The notes beneath the pieces are model-generated. The model saw only the letters and a program-made list of their open reading frames with translations. It was not told the DNA's origin and made no database searches. A DNA stretch of 64,000 bases from Apostichopus japonicus (Eukaryota > Echinodermata > Holothuroidea > Aspidochirotida > Stichopodidae): contig NC_092574.1 of assembly GCF_037975245.1 (NCBI RefSeq), forward strand, positions 11,311,213 through 11,375,212, written 5' to 3'. This document shows positions 34,901 to 43,900 of the stretch, one piece after another (within the stretch, counting starts at the first letter, position 1; each line of letters opens with the position of its first letter). Both the position numbers and the translations under genes were made by a program.

Positions 34901-37900
34901 TTACATCACACGAAACTTTTTGAAGTTCACTCAAACACAAAGGCAGAGACATTTGCCCCTAGATTAACCCCGCATGTTGAAGCTTGAGTATGACCAGCGT
35001 GATCCAGCTTTCTATTCACTCTCTGCGCATAGTATCATTAACATTGTTAGTATCATAATAATGTTATATTAAACATCCACAAAGATACTGTATCATAATT
35101 ATATAGCATAAAACATCCACAATAATATGGTTTCATGTAGTATTACCCGATTCACGTAATATCATACAATAATATTGTATCATAATAATATATTGTAAAA
35201 CATGCACAATAACATTCTTACATATGTATTACCCGATTCATAGAGTATCATACAATAATATTAGCCTATGTCATGATAATATAATATAAAGCAACCTCAA
35301 TAATAGCTTTGCATATAGTAATACCCATACCATATAGTATCATACAATAATATTGTATCGTAATAATATAATATAAAACACCCACAATTATACTGTTGCA
35401 TGTAGTATACAACCCCGTTTCATCACATAGTATCATACATCAATATCATAATCATATTAAACATCCATGACAATATTGTTGCATATAGTATTACACGGTG
35501 CAATGAAATATCATCATAACAATTATATTGTTTTTTTTTGTTTACTTAATTTTATTATTTTATATATATGACAGTGCAATAATAGTGTAGGCTAGCATGT
35601 GAATCGGTTGCCCTAGTATGCTACAAGCAAAACAAGGTCTTAAGACTACTGTCTTTCATCTGATGACATTGCTGACAATGTACCCGACAATCTAATTGTG
35701 ATTGATTGATTATTGATTTATTTGTTGTTTATAACTCGTTGGCTCTGTTGCTATTAGCGAGTTTTCCTTTTACTTTATTATATTTCCTTACTTCCCTTCT
35801 TTCTAATTTCATTTATTTTCCAGACACTTCGTCGTGTCCCACCAACATGCTTTATCAGACCTGCTCCCGCTGCCAAGGCACTTGTGACAACCCCAATAGT
35901 TGTCAAGGCAACCAATGTGCGGAAGCTTTCGGTTGTGTTTGTCCTGAAAGATTTCTAATAAAAGGAGGCGACTGTGTCCCTCTTACAGAGTGCGGTTGTT
36001 ACTTTCTGGGTTTTGTGATTCAGGTAAGGAGCCATTTTTAAAATTTCAATGACTTTCTCTTATATACGGTTGTTTGTTTGGGATTTTTCGCCTCAGACGG
36101 AGAAACCGCGTCTCCTCATGCACATGATGTACAAAGAGTATATAGATTTCAGTCTCCGTTTATGAATAAAATAATTGTTGATATGTCCATATCCGACGTG
36201 CTATAAAGTAAAAAGTATGTACGGCGCTCTTCTATAATTGCGTATGGTCTTCAATTTTAACAAAGTCACTATATAATTGTCGTTCAACTAACGGGGGTCA
36301 TGTTAAGACACTTTCCTAGAGTTGTTCATCAGATTGATGTTAAGAAGAGGTTCATTTATGGTTCTTTTCGAATATGAATATTTTAAATTACTGGTAATTT
36401 AGGCAAATCATAGGCATGCATATCTATGCAGTATAGCAATCAAAATTGGAAAGAAGTCCTCTTGCTGCTCAATTTCAAGCTAATGGGAAAATGCTTTGAA
36501 ATGGAATTATTCACTATCAAATAGCATCGAAAACGTATCATTTTAAACATAAAAACTGCATTCGCAATAAAGTTGAACTTAAATTCAGCTGTTATTTGAC
36601 AATATTCTACGTTTACATTTCAATATTCCATAGCCCGAGTGTATAACTATACTGTAGACCGACTAATCTTTACGAAATTCCGAATAGTGCTCTTTTCATT
36701 TGTGTGTCTATCGGTCGATAACCCTGAACTGTGAAAAAAAAAACCTTGAATATACGATTATTGGGCATTTTATTTGCTATATAATTATGGGTGTATGGGG
36801 TGCGAGTTTGATTTGGTTCTAGTATATAGAATCAAATCTTGTATTTCGTATTCCGTACCACCTACAGAACGGCGATTTTGCAGTGAACTCCGATTGTAGC
36901 GTCAAATGTTGGTGTCGAAGTAGCACACTCAATTGCATCAGGCCCTATCGGTGTGGTACGCATGCGTCGTGTCACCAGGACGGTAACGTTGGACAGTGCA
37001 AATGTCTTGACGGTTACTATGGTGACGGTGATAAATGTGAACCTTTGCCGTCGGATTGTCTGGAATGGTACAAAATGGGCTTTCGAGAAGACAATGTCTA
37101 CGAAATTTCACCGGTAGGCTGGAATAGGCCTAATGTTAACGTATATTGTGACATGAGATCAGGTGGATGGACAGTGAGTATTTTATGGTTTTCTTCAATC
37201 CAGTACACATGTTGAAATTATAAAGGTGTATTAATTTTACACTTGTGATCTGCAGAATACAGTAAAATGTCCGTAGTTTTGCATTTATCGAATCGCATGA
37301 TACATGACGGTAATCTCATCAATGGACTTTATTGACCTCATTTTGATCTTTACTTGTTTGTTATTGATCTCATTGTATCTCTAGTGTTTTCGTTAATCTT
37401 TAGTGTCCTTTGGAGTCTTTGAGGTAAGTTTTGTTTAAGCCAAAAACAAAGAATTAATCTCTTCAATCTACTCATTACAGGTTATCCAACGACGTTCTGA
37501 TCCTAATGTTAACTTTTATCGTGGTTGGTCTAACTACAAAGCAGGATTTGGGGACAAGCGTGGAGACTTTTGGCTTGGTAATGACGTCATACATTACGTC
37601 ACCAGCCAAGATGCGTACATTCTTCAGGTCGATATCACCAGCGTTGACAACAATATGAGTCGATACGACATGGGGCCATTTTTGATAGGACCTGAGAGCA
37701 AGAACTACAGATTAGGTATACAGTTAGTATAAAGTTTAAAATATCTTTACAATACGTGTATATGAGTGAAAACGTAGATATATTTTTTTTAGCGACATGG
37801 TGAGTGAAACATCTCTCGATTGAAGCATTAAGTATCAGTTTGATTGTATATGAGTGCACCAGTTATATGAGTTCTTACTACTACAATAATCTATCCTTCG

Positions 37901-38569
37901 AATTTCTATTAACTGCAAGTTTAATAAACAAACAAAAAAGTTGGATTAGCTGGTGTTTATAACCCAAACAGGTGACAATGATAACAACGTCTTTTAGCAT
38001 TCACATCGGCCACCGTCTCACTAAAAAACAGAGCAAACCTGGGTATGAAACATTGAGACTTACTATAATTGCTAATAAATCAGACATATTTACTGTGTGT
38101 GACCAGACTTGTGTGTGTTGGGGGGGGGGGGAGGGTTCACTACGGGCGGCAAAGTGGCGGGTCTCAGTTTGTATATTAATGAAAGGCCATGCTTAGTGCT
38201 TGTTACATCACATATAACCTTCTTATTAATCTTTACCAATAATGTGAATTTTACTGTTGCGATTTATTTTCCACAGAATATGGGTTGAATGGATCTGTGG
38301 GCAACCCATTCAGCACGTACGATCATTATGGTGATGCATGGAGTTGCGTCAAGTTACACGAGGGTGCTTGGTGGTACGGAGATATGCGTAGTCACTGCTC
38401 TACTGTAGATGAAGAAGTTGCATGTAACTATGCTAACGATGACGTGACTGGTTGCTACGTGACATGCACCAATAATAATTTGAATGGGAAATTTGATACC
38501 TCGTTATTTTGGAACGGGACCATTTGTAATATCAGAAAAACTGAAATGAAAATATTGCCATCTTGGTAA
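28880..38569 (+). CDS. Secreted TIL/EGF/fibrinogen-domain protein (six exons)
   Basis: Joined coding exons 28880-28952, 34189-34386, 35824-36023, 36868-37173, 37481-37715 and 38277-38569 give 1305 nt, 434 residues plus stop. Every junction has GT/AG and phases agree throughout (1,1,0,0,1). Order: signal peptide (1 to about 22), an unknown segment (25-90), a cysteine-rich TIL domain (about 91-150), a TILa-like segment and one EGF-like module (about 150-215), and a fibrinogen C-terminal domain (about 219-434). It is probably a secreted recognition or matrix protein resembling fibrinogen-related proteins of echinoderms. TIL-TILa pairs are known from zonadhesin and FCGBP-type proteins. The exact ligand and function are unknown. 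Confidence 0.85.
29974..30273 (+). pseudogene. Non-LTR retrotransposon reverse transcriptase remnant
   Basis: Three short frames in order match the usual C-terminal end of CR1/Jockey-like reverse transcriptases: a segment starting RGHCIKL and ending NIRHNFFSK, then VVNRWNGLPEKV, then FKNTLDEYIK. They are separated by frameshifts and stops, so the element is dead. It is a 3' fragment inserted in, or carried by, the surrounding hAT element. Confidence 0.6.
30850..31640. other. Interior of the hAT element, possible decayed exon region
   Basis: Several mid-length frames lie on both strands (31105-31302 +, 31225-31464 -, 31413-31604 +), with an AATAAA near 31619. None could be assigned to a transposase or other family. 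It may be the remains of the element's own gene or captured sequence. Confidence 0.2.
34189..34386 (+). CDS. Exon 2: unknown N-terminal domain
   Basis: 198 bp, phase 1 to 1, acceptor aatag and donor ggtaagt. It encodes 66 residues starting AKVCYISTQMRDGCFEWKLS, with three cysteines, an N-glycosylation site (NCT) and a charged second half (EETKEDE). The family was not recognised. It is a symmetrical exon that could be skipped or shuffled without shifting the frame. Confidence 0.75.
34387..34510 (+). repeat. Splice-donor-adjacent GTAAG(T/G) array
   Basis: The exon 2 donor is followed directly by repeated GTAAGT/GTAAGG words (about 34387-34417). A second block of GTAAG/TTAAG words follows at about 34470-34508. 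Several copies match a splice donor. Confidence 0.7.
34511..35035. other. Intron 2 sequence, nothing recognised
   Basis: Plain intronic sequence with a G-run near 34605-34618. Confidence 0.5.
35036..35545. repeat. Diverged tandem repeat of about 95 bp
   Basis: About five units containing variants of ATCATACAATAATATTGTAT, 'aacatccacaataatat' and 'gtattacccgattcat'. It is an AT-rich intronic tandem array in intron 2 of the fibrinogen-domain gene. Confidence 0.75.
35824..36023 (+). CDS. Exon 3: TIL domain
   Basis: 200 bp, enters in phase 1 after ttttccag and leaves in phase 0 before gtaagg. It encodes a domain with twelve cysteines in the TIL pattern: C-P...C...CxxxC...C...C...CVCP...C...CGC. 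The words FGCVCPERFL and DCVPLTECGC are typical of trypsin-inhibitor-like modules in zonadhesin or von Willebrand-type proteins. The open frame extends upstream of the acceptor, but that part is intronic. Confidence 0.85.
36024..36867. other. Intron 3, nothing recognised
   Basis: 844-bp AT-rich intron with consensus ends and no repeats recognised. Confidence 0.6.
36868..37173 (+). CDS. Exon 4: TILa-like segment, EGF-like module, start of fibrinogen domain
   Basis: 306 bp, phase 0 to 0. The first part (NSDCSVKCWC...NCIRPYRC) matches the TILa pattern that follows TIL domains. CGTHASCHQDG...CKCLDGYYGDGDKC is EGF-like. The exon ends with the start of a fibrinogen C domain (SDCLEWYKMGF...VYCDMRSGGWT). 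Three modules in one exon suggest intron loss between them. Confidence 0.85.
37481..37715 (+). CDS. Exon 5: core of the fibrinogen domain
   Basis: 235 bp, phase 0 to 1. Encodes VIQRRSDPNVNFYRGW, GFGDKRGDFWLGND and the YILQVDIT strand, the most conserved block of the fibrinogen C-terminal domain. It ends at KNYRLG. Confidence 0.9.
37716..38276. other. Intron 5, nothing recognised
   Basis: 561-bp intron with a G-run near 38118-38132. Confidence 0.6.
38277..38569 (+). CDS. Exon 6: C-terminal fibrinogen domain with a cysteine-rich insert
   Basis: Enters in phase 1 after ttttccacag and ends in TAA. It contains FSTYDHYGDAWSC, EGAWWYGD, NNLNGKF and RKTEMKILPSW, matching the end of the fibrinogen fold. 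Between GAWWY and NNLNG, where the family usually has about five residues, there are about 24, with four cysteines (HC...AC...GC...TC). The calcium loop keeps some acidic residues (YDHYGD). No AATAAA was found just downstream. Confidence 0.85.
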
Positions 38570-38685
38570 ACCAAACGTGGATATCATCTCCCTTTTTTCC
38601 TGTATTAATTAATCTATTGATTAATCTCTAGAGTAAGGCAAAATATGTCACCAAAACAGAACTTGCATTGTTTCATACTGCAGGG

Positions 38686-38866
38686 TGGCAAAAGTCTACA
38701 GTGGACTGACGACCTTTCTTACTGGTTTCGAACATTTGGGCAGCCAATCAGTGTCTACTGCCTAGTCGGTTAGGGTGTCAGCATTTAAAGCGAGAGGCTC
38801 GTGTTCGAATCCCGGTATAGAATTTTTTTTCTTTCACTGTTCTGGTTTTTACAACTCATTACAATA
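38686..38866 (+). mobile_element. tRNA-derived SINE, copy 2
   Basis: Shares with copy 1 the order GGTTTCGAAC, GCCTAGTCGGTTAGGGTG, GTTCGAATCCCGG, 'ttcactgttctgg' and ACTCATTACAAT, followed by a long TA tract. The tRNA-like fold is degraded. It lies just downstream of the fibrinogen-domain gene. Confidence 0.65.
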
Positions 38867-38867
38867 T

Positions 38868-38899
<32 letters not shown>

Positions 38900-38940
38900 C
38901 GTATATGTATGTATACGTATACATATATATGTATACATAC

Positions 38941-38998
<58 letters not shown>

Positions 38999-39000
38999 GT

Positions 39001-39068
<68 letters not shown>
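38867..39068. repeat. (TA)n microsatellite
   Basis: About 200 bp of alternating TA with TATG/TATAC interruptions directly after the SINE tail. Long low-complexity frames on both strands are artefacts. Confidence 0.95.
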
Positions 39069-39070
<2 letters not shown>

Positions 39071-39240
39071 TTCACTTATATGCTTTCATACTGCTTCATC
39101 ACGAGGGAGAGATATTCGGCGAGTGTGTGTGTGTGGGGGGGGGGGGGTTAGTAATTTCTTCACGTGTACGCCTAACATTCATGCAATTATTGCAACACAA
39201 ATTTAACATATGAAAGGTTTTAACATTTAGTTAAATTGTA

Positions 39241-40153
39241 TTGACTTTCTATTTACTGCATTGCCAAATAAAAAATATTTGTTTTATGCTTGAACAACAG
39301 TTTTGTGCAAATAATTACCACTTAATGCAATATTATCATTACTAGGAACTGCAAGTTAGTATTCACTAACATATTCAGATTTGCAAACAGAATGACTTAA
39401 TGCTAACTAGAAACATTTCTTATCGAGCATGGGTTTGCAACTCGTTCACCGTGCATGTTTAAGAAATATAAACCTAACAAACGGAAGGCCGGTAAAATAT
39501 CATTTATCTCGACAAAGTAAACAAATTAATCAAATCAAATCGTCTTTAAAAGAACATTATCTTATTGAAAGAAAGAAATAACAGATTGATGAAAGCATCA
39601 TGAAAGCAATGGTTACATAGGGAAGGGTTGTGAACCAATCGGCCAAATCGTGTAGAAACAAAACACACGCCAACTATTATTGTTATTTTATATTGTTTGA
39701 CCCTGTATATGGGTTTACAAATTGTTTAGAATCACAATTCGTTGAAATTGGGTGCTCATGGCTGCATACTACGAAGTGAAATGTGGTAAACAAAATTCAA
39801 CGTTTTGACCGACGCGTAAGATTAGATGCAATCTTGGAACGGACTAAACACCATGACATGGTTGAAACCAATGTTCTTTGAGAGATAGGGAAAATAAATT
39901 TCTACTATTACTTCTCTAACATGTACACGTCTTTAATATAGAGTGCTTTATAGTGCTATATGACCGGACTTTTCATTTTTATTCGGCCAACGAAATTTGA
40001 AGATAGCCAAGATTTACGGCTTTTAAAATGCCAAAACCGGCTGTCCTGATATAGAAATGGCGACAACCGGACAAGTACTCGAACGCTTCGTTGGTATAGA
40101 GCACACGGCGTGTAATCCTGCAGGATGTGAAATCCGTTCTATACAACAATGTC
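39241..40153. other. Intergenic sequence downstream of the sulfatase gene
   Basis: Unique-looking apart from the part shared with arm B (to about 39560). No gene seen. Confidence 0.5.
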
Positions 40154-40159
40154 TTTATT
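40154..40159 (-). terminator. Candidate poly(A) signal of the sulfatase gene
   Basis: TTTATT on the plus strand gives AATAAA on the minus strand, about 190 bases past the sulfatase stop codon. Confidence 0.5.
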
Positions 40160-40345
40160 CTCTCTTAAAACAAGAAAATCACATTTGACAAAAATCAACT
40201 AAAAACTACATCCGACATTTCTCTAAAAGTATTTTGAAATATCATTAATTTGAGCATAAAGTAACCGAAAATATCATCTAAAAGTTTCTATAATATACGC
40301 GGGCTCCTTTTTCAGAGGTTTGCAAACCAGCCTATTTCAAAGAAA

Positions 40346-40965
40346 TTATGGATAATTACAATAACAGTTAGTAGTTTCATTGCAACAAGGAATCATATCG
40401 CGGTTTTCAGTGTCCATCAATGGTGGTGCTCTAATTAAACCAGCTTCGTGGTCGGATATTAAGTTCTGTACGCTCTCGATTAGGGCATCGAACTTGGATG
40501 GATCCAGGGGCCACGACTCTGTCGGATCGGCATCCAAATCAAAGATGAGCGGTGGGTCATGTTCTGTGACGCACTCTTCAGAAACGCTTTTCTTGTTACA
40601 ATCAAAGTAATGCCCAGAAGGATAACCAGCTGGCAGGCACACATCTGCAAATTCTTCTGGCGTCTTATCGGCTTGAGTAAAGAAATGGAGTTTATATTTA
40701 CCGGACCGGACAGCGAAAAGAATATCGCGGTTATAAAAGAAGATAAAATCCCTAGTAGAGGGCTCTTTTCCAAGAAGCACGGAAACGTCGTTGACACCAT
40801 CGTGCTCTACGTCAGTGGGCATTTCACCGTCAGCCAGATCCACAAATATCGAAAACAGGTCGAGAGCACTGAAGATTTCATTCGAAACCCCTGGCGTGAT
40901 TACCCCAGGCCAGTAGGATATTAAAGGTACACGGTATCCACCTTCAAAGGAATTGCTTTTAAATC
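40346..40965 (-). CDS. Sulfatase exon 6 (terminal)
   Basis: 620 bp, enters in phase 1 after tctttcag and ends in TAA. Encodes [20 protein letters not shown], the [15 protein letters not shown] segment, the [20 protein letters not shown] block typical of animal arylsulfatases and a cysteine-rich end with a glycosylation site (CNET). Confidence 0.92.
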
Positions 40966-43900
40966 CTGAAAGAATGATTTGTTTTTTCAATTGTTAAAAT
41001 ACTTTGAGAAAACAAAAGAATGAACGTTACTATTTAAAACCCCAGAGGGGAGGAAGGTGGAGGAAAGGGGAGGAAGGGGCAACTTCCACCGTCAGTCGGG
41101 GAATGGTTAATTCGGGGGGATTTTCTTTTCATTTGGACAGGGAAGAATGAGACCATCGCTGCGAGTGACCCCCCACCTCCCCTACCCCCGCCCCTCTTCC
41201 AATTTTACATAAGGAAGTTGCGTATAGTATTTATTAGGACAAGTATGCGTACAGACGTAATTATAGACAATATATTATAGTCGAACTATGAATCAAAATG
41301 CACCATTTATTAATTAGCCAATAGAAGGATAAGGAGAAAACTTTTCACGAAGCAGGTTAAGTAAATGTTTTCAATACATCGAGTATCAAAGACATATGGG
41401 TTACTTTTTTCTCCCGCAAACATCTATAACTTCTCGATAAATTCATTTCTCACAAAGAGTGACCGTGGGGTTATGTTATGCCGTTGATACAAACTTATAG
41501 ACTGATCCGTCTTAATAGACTCACCTCGAAATATTCCCGGATCCCCTGCATCCAAGCAATATTCTAAATGAGGTCCATGATCGGACATGAAAACCACTAA
41601 GGTTTCTTTTGCGATTTCCAGTTCTTCCAACTCTTTGATAATGGTACCTACTGCCCAACTTAATTCATTGATGTTGTCACCATATGCACCTTTAAAATCA
41701 ATATTTAATAGAAAAAAATGATTATGCAATATATATTCTTTACTGAAAATAGAGAGACAAAAATTGTTAGCAAACTCCTTATCTACTGCAAGGAAAGCCT
41801 GTGTGGGTAAAACTGTAACAGTTAGAGGGCCTGACATTTTGACCTTCTGTGGATATACACTCGTAGGTGGGGGGGGGGGGGTACGATGCATCGGAAGAAG
41901 ATCCTACTTGGATCGGAACGTCAGGCCCTCTGACATGTACATCTTTATTGAAAAAAAAAAATAGAAATGCGGCAAAGAAGTGGCTGAATAACAACTTCTT
42001 GGAGATAAGATCAAATGCCTTTTCCAAGAACAAGAACTTCGCCCTGGATCGTACTGAAAACTTGACATAAGTTATTTGATCGTTTTAGATAGGCTTCTAT
42101 GAGCGATTTCAAATCCCTAATCCTTACTAATAGTGTTAGATGTTTCTGAGAGCTTTGTGCAAAGGACGACGATTGCAATGGAAGTCTCTTTACGGATATC
42201 TTACAATGAATATAGAGCATTACATATGATGCATTGTAACTTTTATCTTAACGATGGTTTCCATCACACGGTTTATTTTTCTAATAAAATAATCAAAATA
42301 AATATAGAAAAACAAAACCAATGTAGATCCATTCCTGGAGAAACCAAGTTTGGATTTCAGGTCGGGCCCTGAACAATTACGTCATCGGACCCCCTTTCAG
42401 CACCCTTCTTTCCTTCAGTATACCAGCATAATGTGGAAATGAGAATACAATGTTCTTTATGGCATATATTTCCCCGGCCTTCTCTATATTGTGTCTGGGC
42501 CCAAATCACCCGGGGTGACCCGGCCCGTGAATTTTTCCCACCCCTTCTGGTTACCGTGTGGAGAATATGTCAATCATTGATGATTAACCATTGATTTAAC
42601 AATGTCAAAAGTAACAGCTGGACTGTACTGGACCTTACTCCTGGCCGAGTGACCCCACCCCTTGACGAGTGACTCAACTCCTTACCGAGTGACTCCGCCT
42701 TGCCGATTGACCTTTCCCTGGCCAAATGACCTTACCCCTGGCCGAGTGACTCCACCCCTGGCCAAGTGACTCCACCCCTGGCCGAGTGACTCCACCCCTG
42801 GCCGAGTGACTCCACCCCTGGCCGATTGACCTTACTCCTGACAGAGTGACCTTACCCCTGGCCGACGATCCTTTAAATTGAGCTGATGAAAACAACGGTG
42901 CGTGTGGGTGCATCATCGCAAAGTAATAGAAGAAAGGGCCATCTTTGTTTCTCCTTATGAAGTCCACGGTATCATTGACAAATAATGTCGTGAGATTTTC
43001 CTGATAATACGGCTGTTGAACGATCTCATCTCTGTAATATAGGAAACATTTTGTGGGATCAGGGGTATTGTCGTATCTCTGAAGAAGAATAGAAAAGTTT
43101 GTCAAATAAAGTAATGAGTAAATCGTCGTGTAGTACAGCTAAATGTAACTATTGTTCAGTTGTTCAGGGATCGTGGAGTGGATGTGATGGTGCATGCCCC
43201 ATAGGCTTTTAGTTCACTTTCCTAAATTGTGCCCATTTGCTTAGTTTTAACAGAACGTATAACTTTTTTCTTGTAATTAAAAAGTATTGTCTGTCATTTA
43301 AAAAAGTGCCCCTTCTGTAACCAAAAATATTACCATTAAATATTTCAATTAAAATTTCGATACGTGAAAAAAAATAACTCAAATACTGGAATTTGAGGTA
43401 CAGAATGCAGAGAGGATCCATTTCTGTCAGAAAGTTTCTATTAAAACAGATTTTGTGCTACACCCCTGCAGATAAAAGCCACTTGCCCGCAGCCCTCCAT
43501 ACAAGTTTGGTGACTCTCCCCCCCCCCCCCACCCTCTCACCCCCGACCCCTCTGTTTGAACCCTATTCCATTTGCCCCTGCAGTGACGTTAATTTAGTCT
43601 GTGCATTGGAAGTTAAATGGACGTATTTATTGCTAATGTGTTGTCAGTTCGCCTATATTTATATTATCAGATGGTTAATACTTTCATAATATTTTCCATA
43701 GACCGTACATGCATGGCTTGAACGTTTCACACCATTCGGCCATCGAATGATGAATGTCTTCCCGTCAATCTTTCGAAGGACCTTTGAGCATACTTTGTTT
43801 GGAAGTGTATATCCTTCGCATACAATAAACATTTTAAGCAAACACGATCCAATATCTCTCCATAACTCTCATTCATCATCAGCAATTTAATAAACGATTT

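Noticed and set aside
36320-36345. CTGATGA...GAAAG on the minus strand in intron 3 of the fibrinogen-domain gene
   Set aside because: No helix II or stem I can be drawn.
40380-40924. Frames on the plus strand opposite sulfatase exon 6, and 40480-40800 in another minus-strand frame
   Set aside because: They are shadows of a well-supported coding exon with family motifs.
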